A stretch of DNA of 64,000 bases, taken from assembly GCA_902495595.1 (NCBI GenBank), contig CABUXV010000005.1, forward strand, positions 1 through 64,000, in the 5' to 3' direction. The number at the start of each line of letters is the position of its first letter. The stretch's first letter is position 1. The notes under the pieces are model-generated. The model was not told the DNA's origin, made no database searches, and was given only the letters and a program-made list of their open reading frames with translations. Position numbers and translations under genes: made by a program. Positions 34,732 to 43,124 of the stretch are shown here, in pieces. The stretch comes from an uncultured Eubacterium sp. (lineage in GTDB: Bacteria; Bacillota; Clostridia; Peptostreptococcales; Anaerovoracaceae).

Positions 34732-35424
34732 TTACAGCTTTCTCAGCAAATCGACGATCTCAAGCTTTTCCGATGCCGTATCCGCCGCATCCTTTATTAC
34801 CTTGGCAGGAACTCCGGCAACAACAACTCCGGCAGGAACATCATCAACAACAACTGCGCCTGCCGCAACCACTGCGCCTTTTCCTATGCGGCATCCTTCT
34901 AAAACAACTGCATTGGCGCCGATTACAACATCATCTTCAACTACTACAGGCTGAGCGCTCGGCGGCTCTATAACACCTGCCAGAACTGTTCCCGCTCCGA
35001 TATGACAGTTCTTTCCTACGGTAGCTCTTCCTCCGAGAACAGCCCCCATATCTATCATGGTTCCTTCACCGATAACCGCTCCGATATTTATGACAGCGCC
35101 CATCATTATAACAGCGTTATCGCCGATTTCAACTTTATCTCTGATAAATGCGCCCGGCTCTATCCTTGCCTTTATGTTCTTCATATCAAGCAGAGGTATG
35201 GCCGAATTTCTGCAATCGTTTTCTACTACGAAGTCTTCAATTTTATCTGCATTATCCTTTAATATAGGCTGGATTACAGCCCAATCTCCGAAGACAATCT
35301 TATCTTTATCCCCGAAAACCTGACATCCTGCAAAATCAACAGGAGTTTTTTCTTTAACATAAACTTTTACAGGTGTTTTTTTCTCCGCATTTCCTATAAA
35401 TTCTATTATTTCTCTTGCTTCCAT
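34732..35424 (-). CDS. dapH: Tetrahydrodipicolinate N-acetyltransferase
   Basis: Acetylates 2,3,4,5-tetrahydrodipicolinate in the acetylase branch of lysine/diaminopimelate synthesis. A 230-residue acyltransferase. The N-terminal ~85 residues form the substrate domain (ARIEPGAFIRDKVEIG), followed by left-handed beta-helix hexapeptide repeats (MMGAVINIGAVIGEGTMIDMGAVLGG) and GRATVGKNCHIGAGTVLAGVIEP, the family hallmark. It ends the lysine operon, 45 bp after dapB. The acetylated-intermediate aminotransferase and deacetylase are not in the window. Confidence 0.95.
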   Translation of the reverse strand: MEAREIIEFIGNAEKKTPVKVYVKEKTPVDFAGCQVFGDKDKIVFGDWAVIQPILKDNADKIEDFVVENDCRNSAIPLLDMKNIKARIEPGAFIRDKVEIGDNAVIMMGAVINIGAVIGEGTMIDMGAVLGGRATVGKNCHIGAGTVLAGVIEPPSAQPVVVEDDVVIGANAVVLEGCRIGKGAVVAAGAVVVDDVPAGVVVAGVPAKVIKDAADTASEKLEIVDLLRKL

Positions 35425-35469
35425 ATGGTACTTTTCTCCTCTTGTGTTTTATTTATTTTACAAGTATAT

Positions 35470-36180
35470 CTATCCGAACAGCACTTCTTCCATGGTGTAA
35501 AATCCGGAATTTATCTTCTGAGTAAATTCAGCCGCTTTAAGAGCTCCTGCCGCAAAAATTTTCTTTGAGTTTGCGGTATGCTTTATTTCGAAGATTTCAT
35601 CGTTTCCTGCAAATATAACCGTATGCTCTCCTGCAATAGTACCGCCTCTTACAGCATGAACGCCTATTTCTCTGCCTCTTCTTCTGTTTCCTTCCCTTCC
35701 GAAAATATGCTCGTAAGAACTGCCTGGGTCGACAGCGTCCAAAAGCATTTTCGCTGTTCCGCTTGGCGCATCCAGCTTTTTATTGTGATGCTTTTCCACG
35801 ATTTCTATATCAAAGGTGTCCTCCAAAACAGGTGTAATTTCTGCAAGAACTCTCTTCATGATATTTATTCCCAGCGAGTAGTTAGCGGAAAATACTACGG
35901 GCACCTTGGTTCCCAGCCTTTCTATATCGGAAAGCTGTTCATCGGAAAATCCGGTGGTTGCTATGACAGCCGCGCAGTGATTTTCCTCACAATAGGACTT
36001 CAGCATTTCCAGATTGGCAGGATTGCTGAAATCTATAACCACTTCCGCTTCATCTAAATCTGACAGAGTCTGCCCCTTAAGCGGGTCGATAACTCCCGCA
36101 AGTTCAAACCCATCTCTTTCTTCAATCATCTGCGACAGTACCGCTCCCATAGCGCCGCCGCCTAAAACTGCTGTTTTCAT
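35470..36180 (-). CDS. dapB: 4-hydroxy-tetrahydrodipicolinate reductase
   Basis: Reduces the DapA product to tetrahydrodipicolinate with NAD(P)H. About 236 residues. The start at MKTAVLGGGAMGAVLS is favoured by AAAGGGG just before the ATG; extension upstream adds a non-conserved 12 residues. The Rossmann motif GGGAMGA, the catalytic motif EKHHNKKLDAPSGTA and VHAVRGGTIAGEHTVIFAG are clear. It lies 22 bp after dapA. Confidence 0.96.
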   Translation of the reverse strand: MKTAVLGGGAMGAVLSQMIEERDGFELAGVIDPLKGQTLSDLDEAEVVIDFSNPANLEMLKSYCEENHCAAVIATTGFSDEQLSDIERLGTKVPVVFSANYSLGINIMKRVLAEITPVLEDTFDIEIVEKHHNKKLDAPSGTAKMLLDAVDPGSSYEHIFGREGNRRRGREIGVHAVRGGTIAGEHTVIFAGNDEIFEIKHTANSKKIFAAGALKAAEFTQKINSGFYTMEEVLFG

Positions 36181-36202
36181 CTTTTTCCCCTTTACACAAA
36201 TC

Positions 36203-37078
36203 TTATATAAGTCCAAGTTTCTTCATTTCTCCGGCAAGAACAGCCTTTGTATCCTCTGCCATAGGGCAAAGAGGCAGTCTGTATCCGCCTACATTAAGAC
36301 CCATCAGGTTCATCGCTTCCTTTATAGGAATAGGATTTGTTTCGATGAACAGGGAATTTATAAAGTCAAGATACTTTATCTGCATATCCCTTGCTTTCTT
36401 CACATCTCCGTTAAGATATGCCATAGCCATATCGTGAGTTTCTCTAGGAAGAATATTTGCCAGAACCGAGATAACGCCTGCGCCTCCCATGGACATAAGC
36501 GGAATATTTATATCATCGTTTCCTGAATATACGTTAAAGTTATCGTTTATAAGCTTGGAGAACTGACATACCAAAGACATGTTGCCGCTGGCTTCCTTTA
36601 TGCCTACGATATTCTTATGCTGACTTATCTCGGCTAATGCCTCGTAAGTTATGGTAACGCCCGTTCTTCCGGGAACATTATACACGTATACAGGAGTATT
36701 TACAGCATCTGCCACCTGGGTAAAGTGGTTTACCATACCTGCCTTGCTTGTCTTGTTGTAATAAGGTGTTATTACTAAAAGAGCGTCCGCTCCCATTTTC
36801 TCGTACTTAAGACTCTGCTCTATAGCGACCATTGTATTGTTGGAGCCGCTTCCCACGATGATAGGCACTCTGCCCTTTGCCTGTTCGATGGAAATCCTTG
36901 CGATTTCATCCTCCTCTGCTAAAGTAAGCGTAGGAGTTTCCGCAGTAGTTCCCAGCGCCAGAATTGCGTCTGTTCCGTTTTCTATATGCCAGTCTATAAG
37001 CTCCCTCAGTCTTTTATAATTAACACTTCCATCCTCATTAAAAGGTGTTATAAGCGCTACTATTGATCCTTTTATCAT
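36203..37078 (-). CDS. dapA: 4-hydroxy-tetrahydrodipicolinate synthase
   Basis: Condenses pyruvate with aspartate semialdehyde. A Schiff-base aldolase of 291 residues with VALITPFNEDGSVN, ALGTTAETPTL, the tyrosine motif YVYNVPGRTG and the Schiff-base lysine in VGIKEASGN. All catalytic motifs are intact. It lies between dapF and dapB in the lysine operon. Confidence 0.97.
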   Translation of the reverse strand: MIKGSIVALITPFNEDGSVNYKRLRELIDWHIENGTDAILALGTTAETPTLTLAEEDEIARISIEQAKGRVPIIVGSGSNNTMVAIEQSLKYEKMGADALLVITPYYNKTSKAGMVNHFTQVADAVNTPVYVYNVPGRTGVTITYEALAEISQHKNIVGIKEASGNMSLVCQFSKLINDNFNVYSGNDDINIPLMSMGGAGVISVLANILPRETHDMAMAYLNGDVKKARDMQIKYLDFINSLFIETNPIPIKEAMNLMGLNVGGYRLPLCPMAEDTKAVLAGEMKKLGLI

Positions 37079-37093
37079 TGTATTTTCTCCTTC

Positions 37094-37948
37094 CTAACAA
37101 AACTCTCCATCCGAAATCCGTACCGACGGACCTTCCATATATACATGATTGTTATCTTTTATTTCTATTTTGAGACTTCCCAGGGGAAGTTTCACCTCCG
37201 CAGTATTTCCGCACAAACCTCTCATGTTTGCAGCAACTACTGATGCACAGGCTCCCGTTCCGCAGGCGAGAGTCATACCTACGCCGCGTTCATATGTTAT
37301 CATCTCCAAAGTCTCATCGTCTATCGGCTTTACAAAATTTACATTTGTTTTTTCCTTAAAAATCTTATGGTTGCAGATTTCCTCGCCTATGGGCTCCACC
37401 GCTGAAACATCTACATCATCTGTAAATACAACGGTGTGAATCGTTCCCATAAACAGACTGTCTATATCAACATGACTTCCGTCTTTTAAGGTAATTTTCT
37501 GATTGAGAAAATCCTTTCCGGTATAATCCGCTTTCACCGCCTCCGGTGAAAACACAGGACTTCCCATATCGATTTTTACACGGAAAGGCTCCCGGCACAC
37601 GACATTGACAACCATGTCTCCTGCCAACGTCTTCACCGTATACGAATCTTCCATGTTTATGCCTTTATCGTAACAGTAATTCGCAAAACATCTTATGCCG
37701 TTGCCGCACATAGGAGCTCTGCTTCCGTCACAGTTAAAAAACACCATTTCAAGAGCGGGATTCTGCCTGACTACAATCAGTCCGTCCGCTCCTATGCCTA
37801 TGTTTATATTGCAGACTTTCTCTGCAAATCTGCCATAGTCATCAGAGCTTTCCTCTCCCGGCTGAATATCCATGTAATCTGCAAGGTCTTCCTCTTTTAC
37901 TATCACAAAATTATTCCCGCACCCGTGATATTTTGAAAACGAAATCAT
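37094..37948 (-). CDS. dapF: Diaminopimelate epimerase
   Basis: Interconverts LL- and meso-diaminopimelate with two active-site cysteines, seen in APMCGNGIRCFANY and TLACGTGACASVV. It begins MISFSKYHGCGNNFV at 37948, with a GGGGAG site; an upstream extension of 8 residues is unlikely. The length of about 284 residues is normal. meso-DAP feeds peptidoglycan and LysA. It lies 16 bp before dapA. Confidence 0.96.
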   Translation of the reverse strand: MISFSKYHGCGNNFVIVKEEDLADYMDIQPGEESSDDYGRFAEKVCNINIGIGADGLIVVRQNPALEMVFFNCDGSRAPMCGNGIRCFANYCYDKGINMEDSYTVKTLAGDMVVNVVCREPFRVKIDMGSPVFSPEAVKADYTGKDFLNQKITLKDGSHVDIDSLFMGTIHTVVFTDDVDVSAVEPIGEEICNHKIFKEKTNVNFVKPIDDETLEMITYERGVGMTLACGTGACASVVAANMRGLCGNTAEVKLPLGSLKIEIKDNNHVYMEGPSVRISDGEFC

Positions 37949-38061
37949 ATATACTCCCCTGACTTTATCCAAAGTTTATCTTAAACTATACTATTTTAAT
38001 CCTATCATTAATTGCGGATAAATGATACAGTTTTTTTAAGTTAATTCAATCCAAGCCGCTC

Positions 38062-39285
38062 TTAAAGCTGGAATGCTCTGCAAAGGGCTATTGCCGCATT
38101 CAGTTTCTGTTCCGTTTCAACGGTTACGGATATTGAGATCTCCGAAGTGGTAATGTGATAATATTTAACATTGTTTTCCGCAAGAGTTTTAAATACCTGC
38201 CCCGATACTCCCGGATGAGTCGCCATACCTACTCCCACCAGGGAAATCATTGCCAGGTTGGCTTCCCTGTCTATTACTATCGAATTAAATACTTCCTGTT
38301 TTCCCAGTTCCTCAACGAGGGCGTCCCCCTGCTGCGCATCACAGCTGAAAGAAACCGTGCACGTTCCGTCCTGTGCCATCTGCTGGGAAATCATATCCAC
38401 ATTTATTTCAAGCTCGCCTAAAATTCTGAAACATTCCGCCACCGCTTTACCGTCCGACGGTACATTTCTAAGTGTAAATATCGATATTTCATCCTGTATT
38501 CCCATTCCGGTAACAGGTGTGTTCTCAACCATGAGATTTTCGTTTATTACCATTTCTTTATTCATGATATATGTTCCTTTGCTCTTATCCTCTTCCAATG
38601 ACTTGCCTAAAAATAATTTCACGCTGTACTTTTTAGCCAGCTCCACAGCTCTGGTTTCTATTTTATCTGCGCCAAGATGGGTTATTTCCATCATTTCTTC
38701 ATATGTTATCGCTTTGATTGGTTTTGCCTGCGGATATATTTTAGGGTCTGCCGTATACATACATTCCGCAGTTGTATAAAATTCGCAGTCCCATCCCAGA
38801 TGGGCAGCTATTCCTACAGCCGTTATATCAGAACCGCCCCTGCCTATGTCAATGATATCTTTCGTCTCGTCGATGCCCTGAAATCCGGCGACTACTGCTA
38901 CTTTTCCTTCTGAAATGATTTCTTCAACCTTTTCTGTATTTATCTCTTTTATCTGAGCTCCCATATGATAGCCGTCTTCTATGAATCCGCTCTGGCATCC
39001 GAGCATGGACTCGGCAGGAACTCCAAAATCGTTTAAAGCTATAGCTAAAAGCGCCGCCGCCTGTTGTTCTCCTGCCGACAGCAGGCCTTCCAGCTCTTTT
39101 TTAGGGACATCTTCCCCGGCTTCTTTCGCCATTGCAATCAAGTCTCCTGTCGACTGACCCATGTTGCCGACAACGATTACCATGTTTTCGTACTTCTCTC
39201 TTCTGGCAGCAATATGTTCAGCCACCTGGCGAAGCTTTTTCATGGAATAAAGACTTCTGCCGTTGTATTTCTGTACTATATTAAT
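38062..39285 (-). CDS. lysC: Aspartokinase, divergent, with probable ATT start
   Basis: Phosphorylates aspartate at the head of lysine synthesis; feedback control by lysine through C-terminal ACT domains is typical. The kinase N-terminus must include INIVQKYNGRSLYS, which lies upstream of the first ATG (39243); the only nearby stop-free start is ATT at 39285, 8 bp after a GAGGAGG site. The motif reads KYNGRS where the family usually has KFGGTS. Other motifs also differ: VVGNMGQSTGDLI, and YTTAECMYTADP where YTDVDGVYTADP is usual. GRGGSDITAV and two ACT domains (ISIFTLRNVPSDG, MISLVGVGMATHPG) are normal. The lysA stop overlaps its ribosome binding site. Expected length is about 407 residues. 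Confidence 0.85.
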   Translation of the reverse strand: MNIVQKYNGRSLYSMKKLRQVAEHIAARREKYENMVIVVGNMGQSTGDLIAMAKEAGEDVPKKELEGLLSAGEQQAAALLAIALNDFGVPAESMLGCQSGFIEDGYHMGAQIKEINTEKVEEIISEGKVAVVAGFQGIDETKDIIDIGRGGSDITAVGIAAHLGWDCEFYTTAECMYTADPKIYPQAKPIKAITYEEMMEITHLGADKIETRAVELAKKYSVKLFLGKSLEEDKSKGTYIMNKEMVINENLMVENTPVTGMGIQDEISIFTLRNVPSDGKAVAECFRILGELEINVDMISQQMAQDGTCTVSFSCDAQQGDALVEELGKQEVFNSIVIDREANLAMISLVGVGMATHPGVSGQVFKTLAENNVKYYHITTSEISISVTVETEQKLNAAIALCRAFQL

Positions 39286-39298
39286 TGTACTCGCCTCC

Positions 39299-40564
39299 TC
39301 ACTCTATCTCAAGACTATATTGGTCTTCATAACTTTCTCTTCTTATTACAAGTTTTGCCTCTCCGTCTTTTGCAAATACTACTGCCGGTCTTCCCAGCCT
39401 GTTGTAATTGCTTGCCATGGAGTAGCCGTATGCCCCTGTTGAATACATTACGAGCAGGTCGCCTTTCTCAGCTTTTGGCAAAGGTATGTTCTCTATGAGC
39501 ACATCTCCCGATTCGCAGTTCTTGCCTGCGATACAATACTCTTTATCAGGAGCCGCCCCAAGTTTTTCTGCCAAATCAGCATTGTACTCCGCATTGTAAA
39601 GAGCCGGTCTTATATTGTCGCTCATACCTCCGTCTACAAAGATGTACTCCTTATCTCCGCTTCTCTTCATGTCTCCTATGGTATAAAGGGTATATCCCGC
39701 TTCCCCCACCATGGCTCTGCCCGGCTCGGTAATAAGCTTGGATATGGAGATGTTTTTTTCCTCAAGGCATTTCTCTGTACATTTTATCATGTCCCGGCAC
39801 ATTTGTCCCAGCAATACAGGATTATCCTCATCAGTATATTTTATACCGAAACCGCCGCCTATGGAAAGCTCTGAATTTTCTATACCATACTCATTTTTCA
39901 TTCTAAGGAGAAAATCGGTCATGGTATCTATAGCTTTTTCAAAGGAGCTTACATCGACTATCTGGGAACCTATGTGATTGTGAAATCCTCTGTGACTTAC
40001 ATACGGGCTTTCCGAAAGTATCTGAATCATCTTCGAAATACTCTCTTTGTCCTCTATGTGAACTCCGAATTTTGAATCGGGCGCCGATGTCATGATGTAT
40101 TCATGGGTATGGGCCGATATTCCCGGATTTATTCTTATAAGAGCGTTTACTTTTGTTTTCTTTCGTTTTGCCGCCTCGGCTATCCTTGCGCATTCCGGTA
40201 CATTATCTATAACAAAATATCCTATGCCGGCATCCATTGCCATATCTATTTCTTCATCGCTCTTATTGTTGCCGTGGAAATAGACTTTTCTCATATCCGC
40301 ACCTGATTTTTTCACTCCGTAAAGTTCGCCGCCGCTTACAACGTCAAATCCTGTTCCCAAAGATGACAGGAGTCTGAACAAAGTCAGCGAGGAAAACGCT
40401 TTGGAAGCATAGACAACTTCCGTATCAAATTTATCCGAAGAAAAGCCTTCAAGAGCGTCCTTTGCCTGAGAGATTATTTTGTTTTCATCGTAGATATAAA
40501 GTGGTGTTCCGAATTCGTCCGCCAGCTTTCTGCAGCTTACGCCTCCGATTTGTAAAGTTTCCAT
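39299..40564 (-). CDS. lysA: Diaminopimelate decarboxylase
   Basis: Decarboxylates meso-diaminopimelate to lysine with PLP. An alanine-racemase-fold enzyme of 421 residues. The PLP lysine lies in VVYASKAFSS, the glycine loop in LSIGGGFGI, EPGRAMVGEAG, and the active-site ESGDVLIENIPLP-type motif with YSTGAYGYSMASNYN near the C-terminus. It is the first gene of the lysine operon, behind the lysine riboswitch and its terminator. Confidence 0.96.
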   Translation of the reverse strand: METLQIGGVSCRKLADEFGTPLYIYDENKIISQAKDALEGFSSDKFDTEVVYASKAFSSLTLFRLLSSLGTGFDVVSGGELYGVKKSGADMRKVYFHGNNKSDEEIDMAMDAGIGYFVIDNVPECARIAEAAKRKKTKVNALIRINPGISAHTHEYIMTSAPDSKFGVHIEDKESISKMIQILSESPYVSHRGFHNHIGSQIVDVSSFEKAIDTMTDFLLRMKNEYGIENSELSIGGGFGIKYTDEDNPVLLGQMCRDMIKCTEKCLEEKNISISKLITEPGRAMVGEAGYTLYTIGDMKRSGDKEYIFVDGGMSDNIRPALYNAEYNADLAEKLGAAPDKEYCIAGKNCESGDVLIENIPLPKAEKGDLLVMYSTGAYGYSMASNYNRLGRPAVVFAKDGEAKLVIRRESYEDQYSLEIE

Positions 40565-40652
40565 TTTTCTGCCTTTCTTTTTCGCTTTTAAAAGGTAGAA
40601 AGAAGTGTCTGCAAGATTGAAAATTATAATGATCTAAACGTCCGTTGAGTTG

Positions 40653-40683
40653 AAAAAAAGCCAGTAAGGCTTTCCCTACTGAC
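40653..40683 (-). terminator. Riboswitch-controlled terminator
   Basis: On the minus strand, GTCAGTAGGG pairs with CCTTACTGGC (10 bp, two G-T pairs) around an AAAG loop, then seven Ts. It lies right after the lysine riboswitch and before lysA, the expected place for a lysine-dependent terminator. Confidence 0.85.
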
Positions 40684-40710
40684 TAATATTATCGAATAAA
40701 TGTCATTAAG

Positions 40711-40880
40711 GATAGCTCAACTGCTAAACAGATGTTTAGCAGACAGTCATACAGCTATTAACTGTACGCCCACCAAAGCAGCATGCCTGCGGCTTCAGTT
40801 CGGCGGAGATTGCCTCAGAGTAAGTCACTGTCCGCCGACTACTTATCTCGTCTTCTGCTCCGCACCTCTACCTTTATTGT
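40711..40880 (-). promoter_or_regulatory. Lysine riboswitch (L box)
   Basis: The minus strand carries the lysine riboswitch hallmarks in order: GGTAGAGGTGCG at the start, then GACGAGATAAGTAG, a GGCGGACAGTGACTTACTCTG-like region with a matching CTCCGCCGAA, a GACTGTC segment, and CAGTTGAGCTATCC at the 3' end. About 170 bases. Binding lysine would favour the downstream terminator and lower expression of the lysA-lysC-dap operon. Confidence 0.92.
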
Positions 40881-40894
40881 ATTGTACTGTGGTT

Positions 40895-40923
40895 AGTATA
40901 TAAGAAAACATCTTATATTGCAA
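40895..40923 (-). promoter_or_regulatory. Promoter of the lysine operon
   Basis: -35 TTGCAA, a 17-bp spacer and -10 TATACT on the minus strand, about 15 bp before the riboswitch. Confidence 0.75.
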
Positions 40924-40977
40924 GCATATTTTGTATAAAAATACATTTTATCTTATCTTCTTCAAATTCTGCGCTAT

Positions 40978-41616
40978 TCACCCGAAAAAACCGCCTGTCA
41001 CGAGCATCAAAAGATTATTGTCGTATAAAGTTTTCGCAATCATTGAACTGTTAAGCCACTGAACTATTATTTCTGAAATACCCTCCTGCGATATGCTGGC
41101 CAGCACCATCATCACCGTCAAAAACACAAATACAAGCAAAATCCCCTCCAAAGCGCCTGCCAGAGCTCCCAGCGCCTTATCTGCAGCAGTAAGTATTCCT
41201 CCGCCATACCGCCTGCTGGCAGGTTTAACCACAATTCTGAGAAGAAATCTCGAGGCAGCCATTATAATCAGGAAACTCAGCATTGTAAGAACAACCGAAG
41301 AAAGCATATTGGCAAATACCTCCGATGCAGTTTCAATACCAGAGCTGATTCCCCCGCTTATTATATCCGGAAGCCCGCTTACCGTTTCCTCTAAAGCATT
41401 AGAAGATCCGGAAAGTTTTCTCAAGATGCCATCTCTTATGGCAATCCCCAAAAAGCCATCGTTTAAAAACAATGCTAAAGGCTTCGCCGCCAAAAAAGAA
41501 ATTATCATGGCTCCTATCCACCCAAGCGTATGTATGAAAGTATATACAAATCCCCTGAATATACCCTTTGCAATAAACAGAGCCAGAATGCCTATTACCG
41601 CTATATCTAAAAACAT
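40978..41616 (-). CDS. CvpA family membrane protein
   Basis: A 212-residue membrane protein of the CvpA (colicin V production) family. It has four or five hydrophobic helices: an opening MFLDIAVIGILALFIAKGIFRGF, then WIGAMIISFLAA, a long amphipathic loop, SSVVLTMLSFLIIMAA and ALEGILLVFVFLTVMMVL. Family members are widespread and their role is not settled. It lies upstream of the lysine-operon promoter on the same strand and divergently from the gene at 41751. Confidence 0.85.
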   Translation of the reverse strand: MFLDIAVIGILALFIAKGIFRGFVYTFIHTLGWIGAMIISFLAAKPLALFLNDGFLGIAIRDGILRKLSGSSNALEETVSGLPDIISGGISSGIETASEVFANMLSSVVLTMLSFLIIMAASRFLLRIVVKPASRRYGGGILTAADKALGALAGALEGILLVFVFLTVMMVLASISQEGISEIIVQWLNSSMIAKTLYDNNLLMLVTGGFFG

Positions 41617-41750
41617 AAATCTCCAATCTCGTCCTTCTTTTAAATTTAATTAATTTAAATGCGTCCCAACCTTTATCCTGCTCAATGAATAGCGGTCGCT
41701 TTTCATTCATATATTACTAGAAAACCTAAAAATTAACAAGGAGGCGCACC

Positions 41751-42635
41751 ATGAAATTTTCTAAAGTTAAGAAAAGCCCTATTTTACTCAGAGAAGAAAA
41801 CAAAAATTACGCCTTTGACCCCGAAAAAGAAATACGCGGATATGTAAAACTGGAAAAAAACGATAATAAAGGCCTTGTCGTTGCCGTTATGAATAACGTT
41901 AAATTCTTTCCAAAGGGCGAATACGTGTACAAATTGCTTTTAGTGGGACAAAAGAACGAGAAGCTTTACTATCACCTAATGGGAAGTATGTCAATGACCG
42001 CTTACGGTGATGGAGAGGGCAGCTTCCGGATAAATCCCAAGGACCTTGACGGCTGCGGGATGCCCATATGGAAATTTTCAGCAGCTATTATAGCTGCAAT
42101 GTCGACACAGAACGGAAGAGAGCCGCTCCATCCTGTCCTCAAAGGTGAATTTTCTCTTCCTAAAGAAGAAGATACTCCAAAGGAAATTCAGCCCAAGGAC
42201 TACAGTCCCTTTTACAACAAATTCGTTTTGGAAAACTGCATAAATCTTGCAAAAAAGCAGCAGAATTTTGAAAGTATCGTTCCTTTCGGCAAAGATTCCA
42301 CCAAGGCAACATGGAAAAAAATCACCGATGATTCTTTGTTTCCTATAATATCTCCCGGCTCAAAAGAACCTGTAAAAAAATACCGGCATTTTCTCTATGG
42401 CTGGAATAATTCCTATTATTTTCTAGGCGTTCCGGGCAGATTTTTCCAAAACGAACAGCCCGACAAAGGAAACTCCGGATTCGTTTTCTGGCAGCCCATT
42501 CTCGGAATGGAAGAAGAACAGCAAGATCCTACAATCCCTTTAGATGAAAGGAGGAAAAATATTTACGGATACTGGATAGCTTCCATAAACAGATATAACG
42601 GTCATATTGAGGAAATTCCCTTGATACAGGAATAA
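41751..42635 (+). CDS. Uncharacterised clostridial protein
   Basis: 294 residues with no signal peptide or membrane helix. I do not recognise a family with confidence. The N-terminal ~100 residues (LREENKNYAFDPEKEIRGYVKLEK, VVAVMNNVKFFPKGEYVYKLLLVG) resemble small beta-rich domains seen in some clostridial hypothetical proteins. The C-terminal half is rich in aromatic residues (YRHFLYGWNNSYYFLGVPGRFF). AAGGAGG precedes the ATG. The gene lies just before tadA and near sporulation genes, which hints at a cell-envelope or spore role, but that is only context. Confidence 0.6.
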   Translation: MKFSKVKKSPILLREENKNYAFDPEKEIRGYVKLEKNDNKGLVVAVMNNVKFFPKGEYVYKLLLVGQKNEKLYYHLMGSMSMTAYGDGEGSFRINPKDLDGCGMPIWKFSAAIIAAMSTQNGREPLHPVLKGEFSLPKEEDTPKEIQPKDYSPFYNKFVLENCINLAKKQQNFESIVPFGKDSTKATWKKITDDSLFPIISPGSKEPVKKYRHFLYGWNNSYYFLGVPGRFFQNEQPDKGNSGFVFWQPILGMEEEQQDPTIPLDERRKNIYGYWIASINRYNGHIEEIPLIQE

Positions 42636-42659
42636 AAATGTGCTACCATTGTAAGGTAT

Positions 42660-43124
42660 ATGAGAAAGTATATGCAAGAAGCTATTGAGGAAGCTAAAAA
42701 AGCTGCTGCAATGGGTGAAGTCCCCGTTGGAGCCGTCATAGTAAAGAGCGGGGAAATTATCGGCAGAGGGCACAACCTGACCGAAACGCTTAAGGACCCT
42801 ACCGCTCATGCGGAAATCATCGCCATAAGACAGGCTGCCGCCAATCTGGGAGGCTGGAGGCTGACGGACTGCTGTATCTTCGTGACAGCCGAACCATGCA
42901 GTATGTGCGCAGGAGCCATAGTGTGGGCGAGAATACAAAAACTTTACATAGGAACCATGGACCCCAAATCGGGTGCATGCGGCTCCGTTTTTAATATTCC
43001 TCAGGAAAAAAAGCTTAACCATTTTGTAGAAATAGAAACAGGACTTATGCAGAAAGAATGCAGCTTCTTAATGAAAAACTTTTTTAAACAATTAAGAAAA
43101 AAGAAGGCGGAGGAAAAACAGTAA
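42660..43124 (+). CDS. tadA: tRNA adenosine(34) deaminase
   Basis: Deaminates adenosine 34 of tRNA-Arg(ACG) to inosine. 154 residues with the zinc deaminase motifs TAHAEIIAI (His and catalytic Glu) and AEPCSMCAGAIVWARI (two zinc Cys). The zinc ligands and general acid are all present. The stop codon overlaps the start of the next gene (TAATG). Confidence 0.95.
   Translation: MRKYMQEAIEEAKKAAAMGEVPVGAVIVKSGEIIGRGHNLTETLKDPTAHAEIIAIRQAAANLGGWRLTDCCIFVTAEPCSMCAGAIVWARIQKLYIGTMDPKSGACGSVFNIPQEKKLNHFVEIETGLMQKECSFLMKNFFKQLRKKKAEEKQ

Larger units (their letters stand above)
40565..40977. other. Lysine-operon leader
   Basis: 413 bp without a gene. From right to left it holds the promoter, the lysine riboswitch, the terminator and a ~90-base spacer to lysA. 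Apparent small open frames here are accidental. Confidence 0.85.

Noticed and set aside
40700..40903. Small plus-strand open frame upstream of lysA
   Set aside because: It lies on the complement of the lysine riboswitch, which fully explains the sequence.
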